This document shows, piece after piece, positions 1 to 10,391 of a DNA stretch of 64,000 bases. Both the position numbers and the translations under genes were made by a program. Each line of letters starts with the position of its first letter. Positions within the stretch are counted from its first letter, which is position 1. The stretch is from Notolepis coatsorum. Its lineage: Eukaryota; Chordata; Actinopteri; Aulopiformes; Paralepididae. The stretch spans positions 74,265,245-74,329,244 of the forward strand of contig OZ020589.1 in NCBI GenBank assembly GCA_963971535.1, given 5' to 3'. The notes beneath the pieces are model-generated. The model saw nothing but the letters and a program-made list of their open reading frames with translations. It had not been told where the DNA came from and did not search any database.

Positions 1-83
1 AATTGATTGGGTACATACATTCTAAATTCTAAATTGCTGCACGAGGCATATATAACATGTAGTATAGGCATCCAAATCATTCT

Positions 84-144
<61 letters not shown>

Positions 145-340
145 AGGACAGACTCAGGCAAAGTGGCAGGATAGGTGTCAGCAGTTGGGCGTTCAGTGTC
201 TTCACACACTTCCACACACTGCAAGGAGGAGCTGGCATCAAACAGCTGTGCCCCTCAGCCAATGGCACCCCAGGTGAGCCAATAAAAACAGCCGTATTTA
301 TTTAGCATTGAACTACCATCCTAAACAGCTTTCATTACTG
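1..340. repeat. 5' flank of gene 1 with (AC)n microsatellite
   Basis: A pure AC dinucleotide run spans 87-142. The rest of this stretch shows no convincing coding exon. The reading frame across the AC run on the minus strand is a repeat artefact giving poly-Cys-Val. Confidence 0.9.
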
Positions 341-543
341 TTTTTTTTTTTTTCTACTTTTTCTGCCCTTTCTGTGATTTTTCTCCCCATCCCAATTTAC
401 CTCTTGTGCCAATTCTCCCTCCCCTGTCCTGATTGTTGCTTGCATATGCCCCCCACTGGTCGGTTGTAGGGAGGATCGAAGCCTTGCATCACATGTCCCC
501 TCTGATACATGTGGAGGCAGCCTGTCGCATCTTTTCACCTGCT
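341..543 (-). mobile_element. tRNA-derived SINE, 3' part, reversed
   Basis: A T-run starts at about 341 and is followed by the reverse complement of the 3' half of the SINE found in full at 3657-4139. The shared blocks include CTCCCCATCCCAATT and CATCTTTTCACCTG. The tRNA-like head is missing, so this is a truncated copy. It lies about 50 bp upstream of the first coding exon of gene 1. Confidence 0.75.
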
Positions 544-593
544 AGCTTTTAGCTAAATCTGGGCTCAAGCTGTGTTTATCTTTCTTTGTAGTC

Positions 594-3500
594 ATGGGTG
601 ACCTGGCCAGTTACATAAATGCCGTGCTTCCAGGCTCTGGACTACAACCTTTACTACTGGATTTACTTGACGGCCTCGGAGTGACTAGTGTGGACGATCT
701 ACAGTTTTTGCAACCGCATGAACTTGAAGGTGTACTGAAGCCGGTGGAATCCAGAAAGTTACTTGCTCATGCCAAGCGTAAGTGAAACATTGACTGTCAC
801 TCTATTTGAGCATGTCTTCATTTTTATATAGTAGAGTGTATGTCAAACTGACTTTTGTTTAACAAAATGGGATTAATAAAGTATCTATCTTTAGGTTACA
901 ACCGCAGAGAATCGGAAGAAGATTCCAGTAGCCCATCTACAGCCTTTCCTGCCAGTTCAGGCATTTTTTCTTCTAGCGGCAGTAAGTAAAACCATTGTGC
1001 ACACTTTCCTTTCAAATGACAATACTTGAGAGGTCTGTTACGACCAGAAAGGAGATTGCACTGTGCTCATTACATAATTAGCTGCTGCCTTAATGAGGTA
1101 CACATGGAATGAGTTCAAGTATTAGGGTTCTAATGGGTTCTCCTATTAAGGGGGGGGGGGGGGTAGGCTCCCAGATATACACAGTACATTTCACAGAGTA
1201 AATTTTACTCAAACTGAGTAAATTGTACTCAAACTGAGTACATTTTACTCAAACTGGTTTGGGTAAAATCTTACTCAGTTTGAGTCAAATGTACTCAGTT
1301 TGAGTAGAATTTACTCTGTGAAATGTACTGTGTACTTTTTTTTTTGTTATAACCTCTGCATTTGTCATGTCTCGATGGTAATCAATAAATTATGATGTCA
1401 AATCAAAATCCATAATGGATAAGGGGTCAGGGGAAGATTTACCTCCACCCAATAAAAACTCAAACCAGCAGGTTTAATTGGACGGCCTAGTTGTGCGTCA
1501 GAAGCCGAACCAGAATGCACCTATCATCATAATCTATTGATTACCATCGAGACATTATGACAAATGCAGAGATTATAATAAAAAGTACATAGAAATCTGG
1601 GAGCCTACCCCCCTTAAATACACTGATTTAAGCTTCAAATGTGAGTTTCATATTGTGGGCTCAATTTGTTGCCGTCTTCACTGTTAACATCCAACCATGG
1701 TCGCACTGAGTAGTGTACTTGCAGAGGTGGTGGTCCAAACAATATGATAATACTCCTCTGTGCCTGTTTTGAAAATAACGTTATCATTCACTACCATTTT
1801 GGACCCCTCTACAGACTTTCCCAACAACACTCCAGACAGAAATGCGGATGCGCCGTTTGACTCCTGCTCGCCTACAAGCTCCTTGTCACCTCCGTTCACG
1901 CCAAGACTATGCCCCATCACAAATAAACGTGCGTACATTTACCATGTATACTGTTGGGGATGTTGAATTCAATTGGTAAATGGTCGGCCCAAAACTGTTC
2001 TTACTGACTATGTAAATGTGTTTAAAAAAAAATAAACACCTGTCATACAGAATGGCACTATTCTAAAATGGTTCAATGTATGTTAAAAAACAACACATGA
2101 ATTGAAAGCAGACATTCTGAACTTTTACCTCATAGTTCATTGTTTCATTTAAAATATAAATGATATTGTCTCAGAGGCAAAACAACCAATCTCTCATATC
2201 TGTGCTAATTATGGCTTACTGTATTCCAGGTCTGCCGATGTCCTCATTGTCCTCCACCAATGAGTGCTCCATCAGCCGTGAGAAGGGAACAGCAGCACTG
2301 GACAATAACTGGCACTTCAGTTTCAAGATACAGTGGAACATCATGCCGTCGAATATACAAAAAATATTGGAGAATGAAGAGCGGCCAACGGCGAGGGATA
2401 GAAGAGAAATAGTCAGGTTGATTTCCGCAGAAATCCTGGTTGTCTGCAAACATCCTCAAAAGAAACATTTGAATGAAATTGCCCGCAAGATGGTACAAGA
2501 GTATCCTAAGTCATTCAAGGATGTGATTGAGGATCAAGTCATAGGTAGTGGCTACGATGCTCTAGCAAAACAACTACAATGCAGAGTGGACAACCACAAA
2601 AGGATAGGTCCACCAACGATGACTCCCAGCAGTGTTGACAAGGGAAAGACACGAAGGAAAATGTCTTATGGATGTGTGAACCCAGAACCTCAACTGCGTG
2701 CTGCAAATGACGAATCACAGAGGAAGATGAAAGAGGACCTACATAAAATGTTTGAGGAAAATGAGAAAGATGAGAAGAAAATAGAAGCATTGATGACTAA
2801 CACGTTTGCCTCCCAGAGAAGAGATGTCCTAGATGAGAAAGACACACGGACTTTGAAAAAAGAATGGCCCTATCTTTTCAACACAACTGGCTTGAAGGCT
2901 CATTTCAATGAACTGACTGGGGTCCAGATAAATGAAGAATTCCAAGAGGCCATGAATGTAAAATACAAAAGAGTCCTGGGATTTTTCAAGTGTCTGCGCC
3001 CAGAAAGAGATAGTGTTGCAGGAAAACTCCAACCTCAAATCCAGGCTGCCGGTTGTGATGACTCCGTTGGGACTGTGTTACTGCTTTTAGCTCACTTCAA
3101 AGAAGACCAAAACAAGATGCTCATAAATGTTGACGATACCGATCTTGCAGCAGATGTGAACTCTCAGGATCTTCCCACAACCCCATGCATATTGCTGTGT
3201 GGTAAGTTAAGTAAAGGATAATGTATAGCTATACTTTGTCATTGTCGCAAAATAATTGACAGACACTGCGTTCTGGAACACCGAGGCACAGCCGAGGTGT
3301 TCTAAACCCAGTGAAGGTCAATTATTTTGCGACATTGACAGAGTATAGCTATACATTATCCCGCTTATTACATGGCTAACTTACTAACAATATACCTAAT
3401 TCATTTTACACCATCGACAAGATGAGATCAAATGCAGACTCAGTTGTTCTGTGGCTCCTCTGTCATCGCCGGCACCCGGCAGGTGTGTGGACTTGATTGC

Positions 3501-4186
3501 ACTGATGTAGTGCAGTTGTGCATAATGGTAATGCTTAGCTTTCGTGACTGCGATCAAAATGCTTGATTGTGATTGGTCAATAGCGCTCTGTTGCCCCTGA
3601 CAGCGGTCATTATTGCGCGTTGCCCATGACAGCGGTGAATTATCGAAAAATAAATGTTTTTTTTTATCTACTTTTTCTCCCCATTTTTCTATTTTTCTCC
3701 CGTCCCCAATTTCGTATTGTCCAATTACCCTACCCTTCCCCCTACCCTCCCCTGTCTCGAACGCTGTTAGGCCATGCCTCCCACAAGCCGGCTGCAATGT
3801 GGACGAAGCCTTGCATCACGTGTCCCCTCCGGTACTCAAGGAGGCAGCCGTCGCATCTTTTCACCTGCACAGCGTGATCTCTCAGCGGCGAGGGTCTGCG
3901 TGGGAGAGACACGCCGCCCTCGTTGCTTCCTGATTCTACTGCGCAGGCGCACCAACCGACCTGTAGGAGTCGCTGTCCACAACGTCCAATCCCCACCCAC
4001 CAGCTTCCCACCCCCTAATACTGCCAATTGTATTAGTATGAACAACCAGCCAAGCTGGTAGCAACGCCGAGAGCTGGGCTCGAACCCAGCATCTCCTGCA
4101 TTGGTGGCGAACGCCTTGCCCACTGCGCCACCTAGCCGTCCGCATTTTGGCTAATGTTAAAACTTGTCAGCTCAGTTTTGTCTATT

Positions 4187-4222
<36 letters not shown>

Positions 4223-5339
4223 TGTGTCTGTCATACCTTCACAGGACAAAGCCCACTGACTGCATCTGTCTTCATGGTAGCAGTGGACCAGGTGGTGGTC
4301 AATGATGGAGTCTCAACGTTCACTGAAGCAGTCAATGCCATGTTCATGATCTATTATGCCCTCAACATCGACTATCCTGTAGAGCTGGGTGCAACAATGG
4401 AGTTTCTTCAAAGGTAATTGTATATTTTTTTCATCTTTTTATTCATTTACCAGCATAATGAACTTTTTTTTTTTTGGATCTTTTTCCCCCTCCATTTTCC
4501 TCCGATTTTCTCCCATCCCAATGTTAGTCGTATGCCAATTCCCAGTCCCTTCCTGGTCGCTGCGCACTTACCCCCCACAGTCAGATCATCTGGGAGAGTG
4601 GAGGCTACCACGTGCTTCCTCCGACACACGTCCAGCCAATCACCGCTTCTTTTCACCTGGCAGCGCGGATTCTCATCGAGAGGGCGTAGCGTGTGGGAGG
4701 ATCACACTATCCCCCTCAAGTCCTATCCGCGCTTAGCAGGCGCCCCGACCGAACTGTAGGAGTCCCTGTTTACAACGACCCGGACCCACCCCGCCAGCTT
4801 CTCCCACCCTCTAATACAGCCAATTGTATTAGTGCAGACGGCCAGCCAAGCTGGTGACAACCCCGGAGCTGTGAGCTGGATTCGAGCTGGATTCGAACAG
4901 GCGAATCCAGCTCACAGCTCCGGGGTTGGTGACGAACGCAATCTCCGCTCGGCCACCTAACCGCAGCATAATGAACTTTTAATCATAAAGTCCTTGTAGC
5001 AGTTTGAGAGTGAATCAATGCAGTGCAGAAGGCAGGGCATGAGTGACAGAGCCCATTCTTTCAAACATTCATTGAGAGCAGCACACACATAGGCTATAGC
5101 AGTATCACGGTATGCAGCCAAGGCCCACCAATGTGAGAATGAACGGAATTGTGTAAATGTACACCATTTGATAACGATGTCAATCCTTTTATGTACCACT
5201 CCTCTACAGATGCATGTTCAAGATAAATCCGGACAAGGGCTCAAAAGTCCACAAACAAGGCAATAAGAAGTGTCTCGCAGTCAATCCCAAGGTCCTGTCA
5301 CTCATATCGAAGATATCAGAGCATGACTGGCTGGAATGA
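594..5339 (+). CDS. SAM-domain protein, SAMD3-like family (gene 1)
   Basis: Six coding exons join in one frame: 594-777, 895-981, 1815-1928, 2230-3201, 4245-4413 and 5210-5339. They total 1656 nt, or 551 residues plus TGA. Every boundary is GT-AG (for example AAGC|GTAAGT at 777/778 and TTCCAG| before 2230), and phases match at all five junctions. Residues 1-60 look like a SAM domain, a helical interaction module. Exon 3 is Ser/Pro-rich. The long exon 4 carries the charged central domain seen in teleost proteins called SAMD3-like. The C-terminal block with ALNIDYP and TMEFLQR is also typical of that family. The ATG lies 3 nt after an acceptor (TTTGTAG), so a non-coding 5' exon is likely upstream. 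The biological role of this family is not known to me. The gene looks intact: there are no stops or frameshifts, although its introns have taken SINE and MITE insertions. Confidence 0.85.
865..894 (+). repeat. LINE-tail-like sequence forming the exon 2 acceptor of gene 1
   Basis: GGGATTAATAAAGTATCTAT followed by CTTTAG ends directly at the acceptor used by the 895 exon. It resembles the 3' tail of fish Rex/L2-type LINEs (GGGATCAATAAAGTATCTATC). The match is short, so this is a suggestion only. Confidence 0.35.
1146..1617. mobile_element. TTAA-flanked MITE in intron 2
   Basis: TTAA at 1146-1149 and at 1614-1617 flank inverted arms. The left arm runs G-tract, GTAGGCTCCCAGAT, then CTCTGCATTTGTCATGTCTC, and the right arm is its reverse complement. 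A 4-bp TTAA duplication is typical of Kolobok or piggyBac elements; the leading G-run fits Kolobok-like ends better. There is no coding capacity. The left arm is interrupted by a second palindrome at 1181-1331. Confidence 0.75.
1181..1331. mobile_element. Palindromic MITE nested in the 1146 MITE
   Basis: The ends ACAGTACATTTCACAGAGTA and its reverse complement enclose internal copies of ACTCAAACTGAGT. The whole element folds into one hairpin of about 75-bp arms. It sits between the AGATATAC and GTAC of the outer element's left arm, so it is the younger insertion. Confidence 0.8.
3216..3361. mobile_element. Palindromic MITE in intron 4
   Basis: GGATAATGTATAGCTATACT at the left end and its exact complement at the right end are followed inward by TGTCGCAAAATAATTGAC and its complement. 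The sequence is non-coding and begins 14 bp after the exon 4 donor site. Confidence 0.75.
3657..4139 (-). mobile_element. Full-length tRNA-derived SINE, reversed
   Basis: Read on the minus strand it begins GGCTAGGTGGCGCAGTGGGC (A-box-like) and contains GGGTTCGAGCCCAGC (B-box-like), then a body with CCTACAGGTCGGTTGG. It ends in GGAGAAAAAGTAGAT and an A-run. Similar copies lie at 341, 4468, 21374, 39322 and 41791. It lies in intron 4 of gene 1. The tRNA-like head is a Pol III promoter remnant, not a tRNA gene. Confidence 0.85.
4183..4227 (+). repeat. (TG)n tract before exon 5 of gene 1
   Basis: A TG/TGCG run sits 17 bp upstream of the exon 5 acceptor. It extends the polypyrimidine region only partly. 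It is listed because length changes here could affect acceptor use. Confidence 0.7.
4468..4963 (-). mobile_element. tRNA-derived SINE with 17-bp target duplication
   Basis: The direct repeat CAGCATAATGAACTTTT occurs at 4451-4467 and 4964-4980 and brackets a reversed SINE with a T-run at its left. It lies in intron 5 of gene 1. The body is a diverged version of the 3657 copy. Its tRNA-like end carries an extra foldback at 4859-4927. Confidence 0.85.
4859..4927. repeat. Perfect 26-bp inverted repeat inside a SINE
   Basis: The arms 4859-4884 and 4902-4927 are exact complements; the left arm starts AACCCCGGAGCTGTGAGC. They enclose a 17-nt loop that repeats part of the arm (AGCTGGATTCGAAC). Other SINE copies lack this, so it is a local foldback duplication around the B-box. 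Confidence 0.85.
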
Positions 5340-5414
5340 CTGGTGAGTTTGCTGTTAATTCATTTGATTACTTGTGATTTATTTCATGTCCCTTTTTTCA
5401 AAACTATTTGGCAG

Positions 5415-5920
5415 GTGATCGGATCAACCTCTATTCAGGTAAATCTAATTCTTTCCACCACAAGGTCGGGAGTAAAGCGAATACAGTTTCCACAGGAAAG
5501 AAAACCTTCAGTGCTGTTCTTTGCTCTTCCAATTAAGAAACTCATTTCATTTCAGATATAACTAATGTTAATAGCAGCATCTACGCTAACCTCCGCCATT
5601 GGTGTTTTGAAATGAACAGTTGCTTCTCACTGTTGTCACACCTAAACCACCTCTTCTCGTAGATTACAAACTTCTCTCTATGGAGATTTGCCAGAATGAT
5701 GTGGGCAGTGAAACGTGAGCTCACAAGATCAGAATGGTCTCATGTCCAAATTCTGAAGATTTGGACATCAATCTGATGCAATTTCTTCTTTATTTCTCCA
5801 TGAGGTTGATTGAAATAGTATTTCTGTTTGTGTGTATTACAGAGAATCCAGAGCCATCAGGACTAAAATGAAGCGAAACAAGATACAGCAGCACTGGAAG
5901 AAAGAGGATGAATAACATTC
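5415..5920 (+). other. Possible 3' exons of gene 1
   Basis: A GTGAGT donor follows the gene 1 stop at 5342. GGCAG precedes a 24-nt segment (5415-5438) that ends at a GTAAAT donor. TATTACAG precedes 5843, where 22 codons rich in Lys and Arg end in TAA at about 5914. These could be 3' UTR exons of gene 1 or the last exon of another transcript. Frames do not continue from gene 1, so coding status is unproven. Confidence 0.35.
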
Positions 5921-6215
5921 TTGTTTTCAGTTCAGTTAATTTTTATATTGGACACATGACAATGGTCATAAATCGCAAGTTTTACCAGCTGCTGTTGCAG
6001 CATTGTCCGAAAAGGGCTAGGGAGAAGCACTATATAGCTTGCCGGGCCTACGCCTGAAGACTCCCATTTTTTATACACATATATACCTGCACATATTCAT
6101 ACATGATACATATTCATACATGATGTTTATAGCATTGTTCTGTATATACTGTATACATACACATATACACACACGCATATATATTTATCCCATAAATACT
6201 GTATCATATTATAAA

Positions 6216-6269
6216 TAATAAGCTGTACACCAACTGGGGTGCTCTTTGCCATGGATATGTATGTGTGTG

Positions 6270-6308
<39 letters not shown>

Positions 6309-6356
6309 ATACACACATGGCAAAGAGCACCCCATAGTTGGTATACACAGCTTATT
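6216..6356. repeat. Long hairpin around an (AT)n core
   Basis: A left arm of about 55 bp containing GGGGTGCTCTTTGCCATG is repeated in complement on the right with CATGGCAAAGAGCACCCC. The centre is TG/TA repeats and (AT)n. It is probably a snapback MITE or a foldback duplication. Confidence 0.75.
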
Positions 6357-6460
6357 TACAATATGATTAATAAATTAGTGTTGGCATGTATATAAAGTGA
6401 TATACAGTACATATACACATTATAGTATATTATGGTTGAGCACTTTGGTTCCGCACGGAC

Positions 6461-7150
6461 GTTTACACTGTTATAGAATACAGCACTGACCATCACCAAC
6501 CGTAACTTAGGGGTTAGAGTTAGAGGTGGTCTAGGTCTGGTTAGGGGTTAGAGTCAGAGGTGGTCTAGGTCTGGTTAATAGAGGCCATAACCAGACCTAG
6601 ACCACCTCTAACTCTAACCCCTAACCAGACCTAGACCACCTCTAACTCTAACCACTAACCAGACCTCTTCCATGTGGCACTTTAACAGTACACTGACCTC
6701 AGAATGTATATTTTTATGCAAGCAGATTGCAATCAGTGTGTACTACTAGTACTACTGTGTTTAGTTTACAGTATCATGTTGTTATAGAATAAACCGCTGC
6801 CAGCAGCAGCCCAGCACTGACCAATGACCATCACCAAACTTAACTTGGGGGTTAGAGTAAGAGCCTAGGTGGTCTAGGTCTGGTTAGGGGTTAGAGTCAG
6901 AGAGGTGGTCTTGGTCTGGTTAGGGGTTAGAGTCAGAGGTGGTCTAGGTCTGGTTAATAGAGGCCATAACCAGACCTCTAGACCATCTCTAACTCTAACC
7001 CCTAACCAAACCTAGACCACCTCTAAATCTAACCCCTAACCAGACCGTCCATCACCATGTGGCACTTTACACAACAACCTCAAAATGTGATTTATCATTT
7101 TATGTTTATGCAAGCAGATTGCAATCAGATTGCTACTGTGTGTACTATAC
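6461..7150. repeat. Duplicated inverted-repeat minisatellite cassette
   Basis: Two cassettes of about 330 bp (6461-6780 and about 6790-7150) have the same order. Each has a TTATAGAATA lead and a forward array of a 32-bp unit containing GGTTAGGGGTTAGAG and GGTGGTCTAGGTCT. A spacer AATAGAGGCCATAACC follows, then the same units inverted, then ATGTGGCACTTT and GCAAGCAGATTGCAATCAG. Each cassette is therefore a hairpin, and the whole was duplicated in tandem. No coding sequence was found. Confidence 0.8.
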
Positions 7151-7312
7151 ACTATTGTACTGTACTATTATCTACTCAAGTTCAACTACTGTGTTTGTTT
7201 GTTTACAAAACACAGTATCCTGTTAGTGTTGTTGACACTGTTACACTGGCTGCTGTTACTGTTATTTAATATTTTCAAATAAATCGCTGCCAGGTGAGCA
7301 AGGCCAGACATA

Positions 7313-8443
7313 GGCCCCGTCCACACGAACGCTGGGTTTAATGTAACCGTGATTGTATGTGCGCAGTTGCACTGTTCGGCCACACACAACCGGGGATTTG
7401 CTACACTGCAACCGCGGTCTTTGAAACCGGTGGCCAGGGTGGAGTTGTGCGGTTTTGCAGTTGCGTGTGGGCATAGCAACCGGGGTTATTCCCAGTGTTT
7501 ACAGCAGAGCTGTCGCAATTATTCCCCATGTTCACGGCAGACCGCGGGGTAGAGAGATTAGAGCAGAGCCAGCTACACCAGTGTTTACAGCAGAGCTGTC
7601 CCAAGTAGCGTTATATGAAAATGATTGTAACAAACTTTTGTTAAAAACGTATCGTCTGTGTTGAAGAGTGTTGTGATCGACTGATGTCTGTTGACGCTCA
7701 GAGTAAACATGTAGCTGCAGCTAAACTAAACTCATGTGTTGTCAAGTTATTGTTATAAGGAACCCAGTCCAGACTGCATCCCCTTAACAATTGTTTGTAT
7801 TGAGCCGTATTGTATTGTACCCATTCTGCAATGTGTTAAATAACGTTTGCATCCATTCATTATACTAGCGTTAACGTTACATTATTACGTTAGCATTTAA
7901 GCTATATACTATACATAGAGAATGCCATTGACATTAGCATGTAGCTAACAACACCGGAGATCTTTTTTGTGAGACTAAACTATCCGCTCTTGGTGGTAAA
8001 TTGTGTTGCTGATGGTTTTGTTTCATCAACAAAATGAGAGGCAGAACACAGTGAATGTATCCGTTTGTTTATTGCAGTTTCTTTCTTTGCTGAAAATATA
8101 TGTTCCGTTGGCAAAATGATCAATAGGGTCCAGCTGTGCTTCTAAACAGGAAGTTTACTTCTTCTTCTTCAGTAAATTAATGGCAGATCGCGACCCAACA
8201 GGAAGTTTAGTGAGCGTTCAGTCTTTTCTGATTGGTTGAAATGGCCTTCATGTCTGAACAACATCGCCGCCTACTGCTTTGGCATTGTATTACATTGTAC
8301 TAAATGTATCGGTTGCTGGGTTCCAGCTCTGCCCGTGAGTACGCAGTTATACACGGTTGTCCACCTGTGTTCACCGTGTGGACGGAGTTTTATTTTTTCA
8401 AACTTCGGTCATATTAAATCCAAACTCTCGTGTGGACAGGGCC
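7313..8443. mobile_element. Non-autonomous TIR element, ATA target duplication
   Basis: GGCCCCGTCCACACGA at the left and its near-complement TCGTGTGGACAGGGCC at the right form terminal inverted repeats. ATA flanks both sides (7310-7312 and 8444-8446). There is no intact transposase. The interior includes a LINE 3'-tail fragment near 7765-7862. The superfamily is uncertain; a 3-bp duplication would fit a Harbinger-like element. Confidence 0.7.
7765..7862 (+). mobile_element. LINE 3'-tail fragment
   Basis: It shares TGCATCCCCTTAACAATTGT and the following sequence up to ACCCATTCTGCAAT with the LINE tails at 21080-21170, 23590-23690 and (reversed) 29400-29550. It ends in a degenerate CATT repeat. 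It is inserted in the 7313 TIR element. Confidence 0.75.
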
Positions 8444-8446
8444 ATA

Positions 8447-9486
8447 ATGTGACTGTCTTATTAAGTTATTTCTCCATTCACAGATCGACAGTGAGTGCTG
8501 CACCCTTCCTGTTTATTACTTGTGCCGCCGACTCAGATTCCCCTATAGGTTAAAAAATAAATACGCAATTTAAATCAGAATATGTTCCATGTTGACTATT
8601 TCTGACTTCTGCCAAGTTTTTTTCCATTGACTAAAAATAGACAAAAATGTCATCCGTTTACTAAAATGCTCAGACATTTTAGTTGACTAAAACTGACTAA
8701 ACGAAAAAAATAAATGAAAATGACTAAATATGAGAAACGAAAAAGGAGCACTTGACACATTACTAAGACTAAAACTAAAATGAAAATAGCTGCCAAAATG
8801 AACACTGGTTTACAGTGACATTCCATATAAATGTTGTGATTTCCATATAAAATGTTGTGCTAATAAATACCGCTCTCCTTCGAGACACCACCGCCGACTC
8901 ATCTCTCAGCACTATACAATAGTATGCTAGATATAGTCGTTTCCTTTTCACCATTGGCAGATTATCATCCACATTGGAGAATAGAGCTTTTAAATGCTTA
9001 TTTCTACTTTTGACACATTAACTGTACTGACTTTTACAAGGTATATCAACTGTATATATCAACTGTATGTACTCCAAATATACTGAGAAGAGTGCTTGCT
9101 TGTGGGTTGTTGAACTGGAGTGCAGCTGAGACCATGCAAAATGAATACTTAACCCATTTAGACATAAAACGCCTGCTAAAAACTCCTATTAAAACCTATG
9201 CAATTAGGGTTTTTTGGAAAGATTTTCAGAATTGTCAGTTAATAAAACCTTTTATATCAGCCTCTGGAGCAGATTGAAACATGAAATGAAAACCGATAGA
9301 TTAGAACTTGGGCTTTTATTTGAACATCATTCATTTTCCCTAATGTGCATTGACATTTAAAAAAGAAAAATGTCTTGTCCAGATACTTTTAAAGGGATTT
9401 CAAATAATAGGTAATTTGAATTTGTATACAGCAGTTGGGCTGTAAAAATACAGAGAATATATAGCAAATATCTGTAAAAAAAAATT
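8447..9486. other. Non-coding stretch with a degenerate ACTAAA repeat
   Basis: Between about 8590 and 8810 the sequence is a loose repeat of TTGACTAAAA and GACTAAAACTAAA words, a type common in fish repeats. The rest is AT-rich, and I see no gene, RNA or clear element ends in it. Confidence 0.5.
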
Positions 9487-9810
9487 CACTGCTGAACTTT
9501 GTGTTCTGTCACTTAATTGAAGGAGTTTGATTGTAATCATTTTGGAAAAACCTGTAGAATAACAGTGTTTCACTGCTGAACGAAGTTATGTCACTTAATT
9601 GAAGGAGTTTGATTGTAATAATTATGGGGAAACCTGTAAAATAACAGTGTTTCACTGCTGAACTTAAGTTATGTCACTTAATTGAAGGTGTTTCATCGTA
9701 AATGTAGGAAAAACCTGTGAAATAACAGTGTTTCACTGCTGAACTTTAAGTTCTGTCACTTAATTGAAGGAGTTTGATTGTAATCATTTTGGAAAAACCT
9801 GTAGAATAAC
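9487..9810 (+). repeat. 82-bp satellite, left part
   Basis: Four units of 81-84 bp each contain CACTGCTGAAC, TGTCACTTAATTGAAGG and ACCTGTAGAATAACAGTG. The array is cut at AATAAC by the DIRS element and continues at 15426. Confidence 0.95.
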
Positions 9811-10011
9811 GATAGGTTATGTAGATAACCTAGTTATATTAGTATTGGCTAAGCGTCCCGCTCTGAGCCTTACGAGATACTCTATATCTCCTGTGATACC
9901 TAATGTATCTCCCACGAACAAAAACACATGCACCCCACCTGTATGGGGCCCCGCCCCTTATGGTGGTACCACCCATATAATCATGACTCTGGTCATGAAA
10001 CACCCTTCCTC
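9811..10011 (-). repeat. DIRS inverted terminal repeat (3' end of element)
   Basis: The unique tip GATAGGTTATGTAGATAACC is itself partly palindromic. It is followed by GCGTCCCGCTCTGAGCC and about 160 bp shared in inverted form with the other end. Confidence 0.9.
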
Positions 10012-10062
10012 GCCAAAAACCCGTCCCAGGAAAAGATCCCTCAAGAGGGAACTCAGGGCGCG

Positions 10063-10166
10063 CAGAGCGGGACGCTTAGCCAATACTAATATAACTAGGT
10101 TATCTACATAACCTATCGTTATATTTCGTATATAGCATCGCGTCCCGCTCTGAGCCTTACGAGATA
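10063..10166 (-). repeat. DIRS internal complementary region (ICR)
   Basis: Bases 10063-10116 complement the left tip and 10117-10166 complement the right tip. They meet at ACCTATC|GTTATATTT. In DIRS replication models the ICR lines up the two ends of the cDNA for circle formation. GTTAT at the junction also matches the host AATAAC at the insertion point. Confidence 0.9.
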
Positions 10167-10391
10167 ATGGGGAAGAGCGGGCGCGAGACCCGACAGATGT
10201 ACCCCCTGAGGACCCGTAAGCCCACATCAAGGGGTGCGGGGAGCCCTGTCACCCCATCCTTCCTAACGAAGGGGGGGCGCAGTCAACTCCACCTGAATGC
10301 GAACAAGAGGGAGCCAGAACCCCTTGAACACACCGTACAGGCGGAACCACGTGTGACTCAACACACTGCGGCCCATACCCATACACTCCCG

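Noticed and set aside
3657-4139. tRNA gene at the A/B-box head of the SINEs
   Set aside because: The head is diverged and followed by a SINE body and A-tail at every copy; no free tRNA cloverleaf was found.
6461-7150. Interstitial telomere
   Set aside because: The GGTTAGGGGTTAGAG words are part of a 32-bp unit with other sequence and are inverted. They are not TTAGGG tandem repeats.
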